In this document: piece after piece, positions 12,001-24,000 of the stretch | How positions within the stretch are numbered: the stretch's first letter is position 1 | Layout of the letters: every line of letters starts with the position of its first letter | Source: Ascidia mentula | Taxonomy: Eukaryota > Chordata > Ascidiacea > Phlebobranchia > Ascidiidae | NCBI GenBank assembly: GCA_947561715.1 | Contig: OX387200.1 | Location: 14,572,501-14,636,500, forward strand | Direction of reading: 5' to 3' | DNA: 64,000 nt | Translations under genes and position numbers: made by a program | Notes under the pieces: generated by a model | Told to the model about the DNA's origin: nothing | Seen by the model: only the letters and a program-made list of their open reading frames with translations | Databases searched by the model: none

Positions 12001-15000
12001 ATTTTTTCGTCAGGTTATAGTAAGGGTTTATATTCTAGTTTATGTCAAAACTAAACGTTTTCGTAGCTGCGATGGCCGAGTGGTTAAGGCGTTGGACTCG
12101 AAATCCAATGGGATATTCCCGCACAGGTTCGAACCCTGTTCGCAGCGTTTCAATTTATTCGTCAGGTTATAGTAAGGGTTTATATTCTAGTTTATGTTAA
12201 AACTAAACGTTTTCGTAGCTGCGATGGCCGAGTGGTTAAGGCGTTGGACTCGAAATCCAATGGGATATTCCCGCACAGGTTCGAACCCTGTTCGCAGCGT
12301 TTCAATTTTTTCGTCAGGTTAAAGTAAGGGTTTATATTCGAGTTTATGTTAAAACTAAACGTTTTCGTAGCTGCGATGGCCGAGTGGTTAAGGCGTTGGA
12401 CTCGAAATCCAATGGGATATTCCCGCACAGGTTCGAACCCTGTTCGCAGCGTTTCAATTTTTTCGTCAGGTTACAGTAAGGGTTTATATTCTAGTTTATG
12501 TTAAAACTAAACGTTTTCGTAGCTGCGATGGCCGAGTGGTTAAGGCGTTGGACTTGAAATCCAATGGGATATTCCCGCACAGGTTCGAACCCATGTTCGC
12601 AGCGTTTCAATTTTTTCATAGTAAGGGTTTATATTCGAGTTTATGTTAAAACTAAACGTTTTCGTAGCTGCGATGGCCCAGTGGTTAAGGCGTTGGACTT
12701 GAAATCCAATGGGATATTCCCGCACAGGTTCGAACCCATGTTCGCAGCGTTTCAATTTTTTCATAGTAAGGGTTTATATTCGAGTTTATGTTAAAACTAA
12801 ACGTTTTCGTAGCTGCGATGGCCCAGTGGTTAAGGCGTTGGACTTGAAATCCAATGGGATATTCCCGCACAGGTTCGAACCCATGTTCGCAGCGTTTCAA
12901 TTTTTTCATAGTAAGGGTTTATATTCGAGTTTATGTTAAAACTAAACGTTTTCGTAGCTGCGATGGCCCAGTGGTTAAGGCGTTGGACTTGAAATCCAAT
13001 GGGATATTCCCGCACAGGTTCGAACCCATGTTCGCAGCGTTTCAATTTTTTCATAGTAAGGGTTTATATTCGAGTTTATGTTAAAACTAAACGTTTTCGT
13101 AGCTGCGATGGCCCAGTGGTTAAGGCGTTGGACTTGAAATCCAATGGGATATTCCCGCACAGGTTCGAACCCATGTTCGCAGCGTTTCAATTTTTTCATA
13201 GTAAGGGTTTATATTCTAGTTTATGTTAAAACTAAACGTTTTCGTAGCTGCGATGGCCGAGTGGTTAAGGCGTTGGACTCGAAATCCAATGGGATATTCC
13301 CGCACAGGTTCGAACCCTGTTCGCAGCGTTTCAATTTTTGCATCAGGTTTTAGTAAGGGTTTATATTTTAGTTTATGTCAAAACTAAACGTTTTCGTAGC
13401 TGCGATGGCCGAGTGGTTAAGGCGTTGGACTCGAAATCCAATGGGATATTCCCGCACAGGTTCGAACCCTGTTCGCAGCGTTTCAATTTTTTCATCAGGT
13501 TATAGTAAGGGTTTATATTCTAGTTTATGTCACAACTAAACGTTTTCGTAGCTGCGATGGCCGAGTGGTTAAGGCGTTGGACTTGAAATCCAATGGGATA
13601 TTCCCGCACAGGTTCGAACCCATGTTCGCAGCGTTTCAATTTTTTCGTCAGGTTATAGTAAGGGTTTATATTTTAGTTTATGTCAAAACTAAACGTTTTC
13701 GTAGCTGCGATGGCCGAGTGGTTAAGGCGTTGGACTCGAAATCCAATGGGATATTCCCGCACAGGTTCGAACCCTGTTCGCAGCGTTTCAATTTTTTCGT
13801 CAGGTTATAGTAAGGGTTTATATTTTAGTTTATGTCAAAACTAAACGTTTTCGTAGCTGCGATGGCCGAGTGGTTAAGGCGTTGGACTCGAAATCCAATG
13901 GGATATTCCCGCACAGGTTCGAACCCTGTTCGCAGCGTTTCAATTTTTTCGTCAGGTTATAGTAAGGGTTTATATTCTAGTTTATGTCAAAACTAAACGT
14001 TATCGTAGCTGCGAAGCCGAGTGGTTCAGGCGTTGGACTCGAAATCCAATGGGATATTCCCGCACAGGTTCGAACCCTGTTCGCAGCGTTTCAATTTTTT
14101 CGTCAGGTTATAGTAAGGGTTTATATTCTAGTTTATGTCAAAACTAAACGTTATCGTAGCTGCGATGGCCGAGTGGTTCAGGCGTTGGACTCGAAATCCA
14201 ATGGGATATTCCCGCACAGGTTCGAACCCTGTTCGCAGCGTTTCAATTTTTTCGTCAGGTTATAGTAAGGGTTTATATTCTAGTTTATGTCAAAACTAAA
14301 CGTTATCGTAGCTGCGATGGCCGAGTGGTTCAGGCGTTGGACTCGAAATCCAATGGGATATTCCCGCACAGGTTCGAACCCTGTTCGCAGCGTTTCAATT
14401 TTTTCGTCAGGTTATAGTAAGGGTTTATATTCTAGTTTATGTCAAAACTAAACGTTATCGTAGCTGCGATGGCCGAGTGGTTCAGGCGTTGGACTCGAAA
14501 TCCAATGGGATATTCCCGCACAGGTTCGAACCCTGTTCGCAGCGTTTCAATTTTTTCGTCAGGTTATAGTAAGGGTTTATATTCTAGTTTATGTCAAAAC
14601 TAAACGTTTTCGTAGCTGCGATGGCCGAGTGGTTAAGGCGTTGGACTCGAAATCCAATGGGATATTCCCGCACAGGTTCGAACCCTGTTCGCAGCGTTTC
14701 AATTTTTTCGTCAGGTTATAGTAAGGGTTTATATTCTAGTTTATGACAAAACTAAACGTTTTCGTAGCTGCGATGGCCGAGTGGTTAAGGCGTTGGACTT
14801 GAAATCCAATGGGATATTCCCGCACAGGTTCGAACCCTGTTCGCAGCGTTTCACTTTTTTCGTCAGGTTATAGTAAGGGTTTATATTCTAGTTTATGTCA
14901 AAACTAAACGTTTTCGTAGCTGCGATGGCCGAGTGGTTAAGGCGTTGGACTTGAAATCCAATGGGATATTCCCGCACAGGTTCGAACCCTGTTCGCAGCG

Positions 15001-18000
15001 TTTCAATTTTTTCGTCAGGTTATAGTAAGGGTTTATATTCTAGTTTATGTCAAAACTAAACGTTTTCGTAGCTGCGATGGCCGAGTGGTTAAGGCGTTGG
15101 ACTCGAAATCCAATGGGATATTCCCGCACAGGTTCGAACCCTGTTCGCAGCGTTTCAATTTTTTCGTCAGGTTATAGTAAGGGTTTATATTCTAGTTTAT
15201 GACAAAACTAAACGTTTTCGTAGCTGCGATGGCCGAGTGGTTAAGGCGTTGGACTCGAAATCCAATGGGATATTCCTGCACAGGTTCGAACCCAGTTCGC
15301 AGCGTTTCAATTTTTTCGTCAGGTTATAGTAAGGGTTTATATTCTAGTTTATGTCAAAACTAAACGTTATCGTAGCTGCGAAGCCGAGTGGTTCAGGCGT
15401 TGGACTCGAAATCCAATGGGATATTCCCGCACAGGTTCGAACCCTGTTCGCAGCGTTTCAATTTTTTCGTCAGGTTATAGTAAGGGTTTATATTCTAGTT
15501 TATGTCAAAACTAAACGTTATCGTAGCTGCGATGGCCGAGTTTTTCAGGCGTTGGACTCGAAATCCAATGGGATATTCCCGCACAGGTTCGAACCCTGTT
15601 CGCAGCGTTTCAATTTTTTCGTCAGGTTATAGTAAGGGTTTATATTCTAGTTTATGTCAAAACTAAACGTTATCGTAGCTGCGATGGCCGAGTGGTTCAG
15701 GCGTTGGACTCGAAATCCAATGGGATATTCCCGCACAGGTTCGAACCCTGTTCGCAGCGTTTCAATTTTTTCGTCAGGTTATAGTAAGGGTTTATATTCT
15801 AGTTTATGTCAAAACTAAACGTTTTCGTAGCTGCGATGGCCGAGTGGTTAAGGCGTTGGACTCGAAATCCAATGGGATATTCCCGCACAGGTTCGAACCC
15901 TGTTCGCAGCATTTCAATTTTTTCGTCAGGTTATAGTAAGGGTTTATATTCTAGTTTATGACAAAACTAAACGTTTTCGTAGCTGCGATGGCCGAGTGGT
16001 TAAGGCGTTGGACTTGAAATCCAATGGGATATTCCCGCACAGGTTCGAACCCTGTTCGCAGCGTTTCACTTTTTTCGTCAGGTTATAGTAAGGGTTTATA
16101 TTCTAGTTTATGTCAAAACTAAACGTTTTCGTAGCTGCGATGGCCGAGTGGTTAAGGCGTTGGACTTGAAATCCAATGGGATATTCCCGCACAGGTTCGA
16201 ACCCTGTTCGCAGCGTTTCAATTTTTTCGTCAGGTTATAGTAAGGGTTTATATTCTAGTTTATGTCAAAACTAAACGTTTTCGTAGCTGCGATGGCCGAG
16301 TGGTTAAGGCGTTGGACTCGAAATCCAATGGGATATTCCTGCACAGGTTCGAACCCAGTTCGCAGCGTTTCAATTTTTTCGTCAGGTTATAGTAAGGGTT
16401 TATATTCTAGTTTATGTCAAAACTAAACGTTATCGTAGCTGCGATGGCCGAGTGGTTAAGGCGTTGGACTCGAAATCCAATGGGATATTCCCGCACAGGT
16501 TCGAACCCTGTTCGCAGCGTTTCAATTTTTTCGTCAGGTTATAGTAAGGGTTTATATTCTAGTTTATGACAAAACTAAACGTTTTCGTAGCTGCGATGGC
16601 CGAGTGGTTAAGGCGTTGGACTTGAAATCCAATGGGATATTCCCGCACAGGTTCGAACCCTGTTCGCAGCGTTTCAATTTTTTCGTCAGGTTATAGTAAG
16701 GGTTTATATTCTAGTTTATGTCAAAACTAAACGTTTTCGTAGCTGCGATGGCCGAGTGGTTAAGGCGTTGGACTTGAAATCCAATGGGATATTCCCGCAC
16801 AGGTTCGAACCCTGTTCGCAGCGTTTCAATTTTTTCGTCAGGTTATAGTAAGGGTTTATATTCTAGTTTATGTCAAAACTAAACGTTTTCGTAGCTGCGA
16901 TGGCCGAGTGGTTAAGGCGTTGGACTTGAAATCCAATGGGATATTCCCGCACAGGTTCGAACCCTGTTCGCAGCGTTTCAATTTTTTCGTCAGGTTATAG
17001 TAAGGGTTTATATTCTAGTTTATGTCAAAACTAAACGTTTTCGTAGCTGCGATGGCCGAGTGGTTAAGGCGTTGGACTCGAAATCCAATGGGATATTCCC
17101 GCACAGGTTCGAACCCTGTTCGCAGCGTTTCAATTTTTTCGTCATGTTATGGTAAGGGTTTATATTCTAGTTTATGACAAAACTAAACGTTTTCGTAGCT
17201 GCGATGGCCGAGTGGTTAAGGCGTTGGACTCGAAATCCAATGGGATATTCCTGCACAGGTTCGAACCCAGTTCGCAGCGTTTCAATTTTTTCGTCAGGTT
17301 ATAGTAAGGGTTTATATTCTAGTTTATGTCAAAACTAAACGTTATCGTAGCTGCGATGGCCGAGTGGTTAAGGCGTTGGACTCGAAATCCAATGGGATAT
17401 TCCCGCACAGGTTCGAACCCTGTTCGCAGCGTTTCAATTTTTTCGTCAGGTTATAGTAAGGGTTTATATTCTAGTTTATGACAAAACTAAACGTTTTCGT
17501 AGCTGCGATGGCCGAGTGGTTAAGGCGTTGGACTTGAAATCCAATGGGATATTCCCGCACAGGTTCGAACCCTGTTCGCAGCGTTTCAATTTTTTCGTCA
17601 GGTTATAGTAAGGGTTTATATTCTAGTTTATGTCAAAACTAAACGTTTTCGTAGCTGCGATGGCCGAGTGGTTAAGGCGTTGGACTCGAAATCCAATGGG
17701 ATATTCCCGCACAGGTTCGAACCCTTTTCGCAGCGTTTCAATTTTTTCGTCATGTTATGGTAAGGGTTTATATTCTAGTTTATGTCAAAACTAAACGTTT
17801 TCGTAGCTGCGATGGCCGAGTGGTTAAGGCGTTGGACTTGAAATCCAATGGGATATTCCCGCACAGGTTCGAACCCTGTTCGCAGCGTTTCAATTTTTTC
17901 GTCATGTTATGGTAAGGGTTTATATTCTAGTTTATGTCAAAACTAAACGTTTTCGTAGCTGCGATGGCCGAGTGGTTAAGGCGTTGGACTTGAAATCCAA

Positions 18001-21000
18001 TGGGATATTCCCGCACAGGTTCGAACCCTGTTCGCAGCGTTTCAATTTTTTCGTCATGTTATAGTGAGGGTTTATATTCTAGTTTATGTCAAAACTAAAC
18101 GTTTTCGTAGCTGCGATGGCCGAGTGTTTAAGGCGTTGGACTTGAAATCCAATGGGATATTCCCGCACAGGTTCGAACCCTGTTCGCAGCGTTTCAATTT
18201 TTTCGTCAGGTTATAGTAAGGGTTTATATTCTAGTTTATGTCAAAACTAAACGTTTTCGTAGCTGCGATGGCTGAATGGTTAAGGCGTTGGACTTGAAAT
18301 CCAATGGGATATTCCCGCACAGGTTCGAACCCATGTTCGCAGCGTTTCAATTTTTTCATAGTAAGGGTTTATATTCGAGTTTATGTTAAAACTAAACGTT
18401 TTCGTAGCTGCGATGGCCCAGTGGTTAAGGCGTTGGACTTGAAATCCAATGGGATATTCCCGCACAGGTTCGAACCCATGTTCGCAGCGTTTCAATTTTT
18501 TCATAGTAAGGGTTTATATTCGAGTTTATGTTAAAACTAAACGTTTTCGTAGCTGCGATGGCCCAGTGGTTAAGGCGTTGGACTTGAAATCCAATGGGAT
18601 ATTCCCGCACAGGTTCGAACCCATGTTCGCAGCGTTTCAATTTTTTCATAGTAAGGGTTTATATTCGAGTTTATGTTAAAACTAAACGTTTTCGTAGCTG
18701 CGATGGCCCAGTGGTTAAGGCGTTGGACTTGAAATCCAATGGGATATTCCCGCACAGGTTCGAACCCATGTTCGCAGCGTTTCAATTTTTTCATAGTAAG
18801 GGTTTATATTCTAGTTTATGTTAAAACTAAACGTTTTCGTAGCTGCGATGGCCGAGTGGTTAAGGCGTTGGACTCGAAATCCAATGGGATATTCCCGCAC
18901 AGGTTCGAACCCTGTTCGCAGCGTTTCAATTTTTGCATCAGGTTTTAGTAAGGGTTTATATTTTAGTTTATGTCAAAACTAAACGTTTTCGTAGCTGCGA
19001 TGGCCGAGTGGTTAAGGCGTTGGACTCGAAATCCAATGGGATATTCCCGCACAGGTTCGAACCCTGTTCGCAGCGTTTCAATTTTTTCATCAGGTTATAG
19101 TAAGGGTTTATATTCTAGTTTATGTCAAAACTAAACGTTTTCGTAGCTGCGATGGCCGAGTGGTTAAGGCGTTGGACTTGAAATCCAATGGGATATTCCC
19201 GCACAGGTTCGAACCCATGTTCGCAGCGTTTCAATTTTTTCGTCAGGTTATAGTAAGGGTTTATATTTTAGTTTATGTCAAAACTAAACGTTTTCGTAGC
19301 TGCGATGGCCGAGTGGTTAAGGCGTTGGACTCGAAATCCAATGGGATATTCCCGCACAGGTTCGAACCCTGTTCGCAGCGTTTCAATTTTTTCGTCAGGT
19401 TATAGTAAGGGTTTATATTTTAGTTTATGTCAAAACTAAACGTTTTCGTAGCTGCGATGGCCGAGTGGTTAAGGCGTTGGACTCGAAATCCAATGGGATA
19501 TTCCCGCACAGGTTCGAACCCTGTTCGCAGCGTTTCAATTTTTTCGTCAGGTTATAGTAAGGGTTTATATTCTAGTTTATGTCAAAACTAAACGTTATCG
19601 TAGCTGCGAAGCCGAGTGGTTCAGGCGTTGGACTCGAAATCCAATGGGATATTCCCGCACAGGTTCGAACCCTGTTCGCAGCGTTTCAATTTTTTCGTCA
19701 GGTTATAGTAAGGGTTTATATTCTAGTTTATGTCAAAACTAAACGTTATCGTAGCTGCGATGGCCGAGTGGTTCAGGCGTTGGACTCGAAATCCAATGGG
19801 ATATTCCCGCACAGGTTCGAACCCTGTTCGCAGCGTTTCAATTTTTTCGTCAGGTTATAGTAAGGGTTTATATTCTAGTTTATGTCAAAACTAAACGTTA
19901 TCGTAGCTGCGATGGCCGAGTGGTTCAGGCGTTGGACTCGAAATCCAATGGGATATTCCCGCACAGGTTCGAACTCTGTTCGCAGCGTTTCAATTTTTTC
20001 GTCAGGTTATAGTAAGGGTTTATATTCTAGTTTATGTCAAAACTAAACGTTATCGTAGCTGCGATGGCCGAGTGGTTCAGGCGTTGGACTCGAAATCCAA
20101 TGGGATATTCCCGCACAGGTTCGAACCCTGTTCGCAGCGTTTCAATTTTTTCGTCAGGTTATAGTAAGGGTTTATATTCTAGTTTATGTCAAAACTAAAC
20201 GTTTTCGTAGCTGCGATGGCCGAGTGGTTAAGGCGTTGGACTCGAAATCCAATGGGATATTCCCGCACAGGTTCGAACCCTGTTCGCAGCGTTTCAATTT
20301 TTTCGTCAGGTTATAGTAAGGGTTTATATTCTAGTTTATGACAAAACTAAACGTTTTCGTAGCTGCGATGGCCGAGTGGTTAAGGCGTTGGACTTGAAAT
20401 CCAATGGGATATTCCCGCACAGGTTCGAACCCTGTTCGCAGCGTTTCACTTTTTTCGTCAGGTTATAGTAAGGGTTTATATTCTAGTTTATGTCAAAACT
20501 AAACGTTTTCGTAGCTGCGATGGCCAAGTGGTTAAGGCGTTGGACTTGAAATCCAATGGGATATTCCCGCACAGGTTCGAACCCTGTTCGCAGCGTTTCA
20601 ATTTTTTCGTCAGGTTATAGTAAGGGTTTATATTCTAGTTTATGTCAAAACTAAACGTTTTCGTAGCTGCGATGGCCGAGTGGTTAAGGCGTTGGACTCG
20701 AAATCCAATGGGATATTCCCGCACAGGTTCGAACCCTGTTCGCAGCGTTTCAATTTTTTCGTCAGGTTATAGTAAGGGTTTATATTCTAGTTTATGACAA
20801 AACTAAACGTTTTCGTAGCTGCGATGGCCGAGTGGTTAAGGCGTTGGACTCGAAATCCAATGGGATATTCCTGCACAGGTTCGAACCCAGTTCGCAGCGT
20901 TTCAATTTTTTCGTCAGGTTATAGTAAGGGTTTATATTCTAGTTTATGTCAAAACTAAACGTTATCGTAGCTGCGAAGCCGAGTGGTTCAGGCGTTGGAC

Positions 21001-24000
21001 TCGAAATCCAATGGGATATTCCCGCACAGGTTCGAACCCTGTTCGCAGCGTTTCAATTTTTTCGTCAGGTTATAGTAAGGGTTTATATTCTAGTTTATGT
21101 CAAAACTAAACGTTATCGTAGCTGCGATGGCCGAGTTTTTCAGGCGTTGGACTCGAAATCCAATGGGATATTCCCGCACAGGTTCGAACCCTGTTCGCAG
21201 CGTTTCAATTTTTTCGTCAGGTTATAGTAAGGGTTTATATTCTAGTTTATGTCAAAACTAAACGTTATCGTAGCTGCGATGGCCGAGTGGTTCAGGCGTT
21301 GGACTCGAAATCCAATGGGATATTCCCGCACAGGTTCGAACCCTGTTCGCAGCGTTTCAATTTTTTCGTCAGGTTATAGTAAGGGTTTATATTCTAGTTT
21401 ATGTCAAAACTAAACGTTATCGTAGCTGCGATGGCCGAGTGGTTCAGGCGTTGGACTCGAAATCCAATGGGATATTCCCGCACAGGTTCGAACCCTGTTC
21501 GCAGCGTTTCAATTTTTTCGTCAGGTTATAGTAAGGGTTTATATTCTAGTTTATGTCAAAACTAAACGTTTTCGTAGCTGCGATGGCCGAGTGGTTAAGG
21601 CGTTGGACTCGAAATCCAATGGGATATTCCCGCACAGGTTCGAACCCTGTTCGCAGCGTTTCAATTTTTTCGTCAGGTTATAGTAAGGGTTTATATTCTA
21701 GTTTATGACAAAACTAAACGTTTTCGTAGCTGCGATGGCCGAGTGGTTAAGGCGTTGGACTTGAAATCCAATGGGATATTCCCGCACAGGTTCGAACCCT
21801 GTTCGCAGCGTTTCACTTTTTTCGTCAGGTTATAGTAAGGGTTTATATTCTAGTTTATGTCAAAACTAAACGTTTTCGTAGCTGCGATGGCCGAGTGGTT
21901 AAGGCGTTGGACTTGAAATCCAATGGGATATTCCCGCACAGGTTCGAACCCTGTTCGCAGCGTTTCAATTTTTTCGTCAGGTTATAGTAAGGGTTTATAT
22001 TCTAGTTTATGTCAAAACTAAACGTTTTCGTAGCTGCGATGGCCGAGTGGTTAAGGCGTTGGACTCGAAATCCAATGGGATATTCCCGCACAGGTTCGAA
22101 CCCTGTTCGCAGCGTTTCAATTTTTTCGTCAGGTTATAGTAAGGGTTTATATTCTAGTTTATGACAAAACTAAACGTTTTCGTAGCTGCGATGGCCGAGT
22201 GGTTAAGGCGTTGGACTTGAAATCCAATGGGATATTCCCGCACAGGTTCGAACCCTGTTCGCAGCGTTTCAATTTTTTCGTCAGGTTATAGTAAGGGTTT
22301 ATATTCTAGTTTATGTCAAAACTAAACGTTTTCGTAGCTGCGATGGCCGAGTGGTTAAGGCGTTGGACTTGAAATCCAATGGGATATTCCCGCACAGGTT
22401 CGAACCCTGTTCGCAGCGTTTCAATTTTTTCGTCAGGTTATAGTAAGGGTTTATATTCTAGTTTATGTCAAAACTAAACGTTTTCGTAGCTGCGATGGCC
22501 GAGTGGTTAAGGCGTTGGACTTGAAATCCAATGGGATATTCCCGCACAGGTTCGAACCCTGTTCGCAGCGTTTCAATTTTTTCGTCAGGTTATAGTAAGG
22601 GTTTATATTCTAGTTTATGTCAAAACTAAACGTTTTCGTAGCTGCGATGGCCGAGTGGTTAAGGCGTTGGACTCGAAATCCAATGGGATATTCCCGCACA
22701 GGTTCGAACCCTGTTCGCAGCGTTTCAATTTTTTCGTCATGTTATGGTAAGGGTTTATATTCTAGTTTATGACAAAACTAAACGTTTTCGTAGCTGCGAT
22801 GGCCGAGTGGTTAAGGCGTTGGACTCGAAATCCAATGGGATATTCCTGCACAGGTTCGAACCCAGTTCGCAGCGTTTCAATTTTTTCGTCAGGTTATAGT
22901 AAGGGTTTATATTCTAGTTTATGTCAAAACTAAACGTTATCGTAGCTGCGATGGCCGAGTGGTTAAGGCGTTGGACTCGAAATCCAATGGGATATTCCCG
23001 CACAGGTTCGAACCCTGTTCGCAGCGTTTCAATTTTTTCGTCAGGTTATAGTAAGGGTTTATATTCTAGTTTATGACAAAACTAAACGTTTTCGTAGCTG
23101 CGATGGCCGAGTGGTTAAGGCGTTGGACTTGAAATCCAATGGGATATTCCCGCACAGGTTCGAACCCTGTTCGCAGCGTTTCAATTTTTTCGTCAGGTTA
23201 TAGTAAGGGTTTATATTCTAGTTTATGTCAAAACTAAACGTTTTCGTAGCTGCGATGGCCGAGTGGTTAAGGCGTTGGACTCGAAATCCAGTGGGATATT
23301 CCCGCACAGGTTCGAACCCTGTTCGCAGCGTTTCAATTTTTTCGTCAGGTTATAGTAAGGGTTTATATTCTAGTTTATGTCAAAACTAAACGTTTTCGTA
23401 GCTGCGATGGCCGAGTGGTTAAGGCGTTGGACTCGAAATCCAATGGGATATTCCCGCACAGGTTCGAACCCTTTTCGCAGCGTTTCAATTTTTTCGTCAT
23501 GTTATGGTAAGGGTTTATATTCTAGTTTATGTCAAAACTAAACGTTTTCGTAGCTGCGATGGCCGAGTGGTTAAGGCGTTGGACTTGAAATCCAATGGGA
23601 TATTCCCGCACAGGTTCGAACCCTGTTCGCAGCGTTTCAATTTTTTCGTCATGTTATGGTAAGGGTTTATATTCTAGTTTATGTCAAAACTAAACGTTTT
23701 CGTAGCTGCGATGGCCGAGTGGTTAAGGCGTTGGACTTGAAATCCAATGGGATATTCCCGCACAGGTTCGAACCCTGTTCGCAGCGTTTCAATTTTTTCG
23801 TCATGTTATAGTGAGGGTTTATATTCTAGTTTATGTCAAAACTAAACGTTTTCGTAGCTGCGATGGCCGAGTGTTTAAGGCGTTGGACTTGAAATCCAAT
23901 GGGATATTCCCGCACAGGTTCGAACCCTGTTCGCAGCGTTTCAATTTTTTCGTCAGGTTATAGTAAGGGTTTATATTCTAGTTTATGTCAAAACTAAACG

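Larger units (their letters stand above)
13856..13937 (+). tRNA. tRNA-Ser(CGA), consensus example
   Basis: Identical to the TGA copies except for C at position 34, giving anticodon CGA at 13889-13891, which reads UCG. All stems pair, including the GGGA/TCCC variable arm. Confidence 0.95.
12681..18275 (+). repeat. 5.6-kb array segment, copy 1
   Basis: Unit variants (145-bp run, deletion copies, TTTTTCAGG copy, CCAGT copies, TTATCG upstream variant) recur in the same order at offset 5595 in 18276-24022. Confidence 0.82.
10707..23938 (+). tRNA. Block 3: 88 tandem tRNA-Ser genes (48 CGA, 40 TGA)
   Basis: Starts: 10707, 10860, 11005, 11150, 11302, 11455, 11608, 11761, 11914, 12066, 12218, 12370, 12522, 12667, 12812, 12957, 13102, 13247, 13399, 13551, 13704, 13856, 14008, 14159, then every 152 to 15375, 15526, then every 152 to 18262, 18407, 18552, 18697, 18842, 18994, 19146, 19299, 19451, 19603, 19754, then every 152 to 20970, 21121, then every 152 to 23857. 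This block is richest in CGA, for example runs 13704-14615 and 19299-20210. Eighteen copies carry the T-stem A bulge (10707-11005, 11302-11761, 12522-13102, 13551, 18262-18697, 19146). A run of copies has TTCAGG in place of TTAAGG in the D arm and TTATCG in place of TTTTCG just upstream. Confidence 0.9.
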
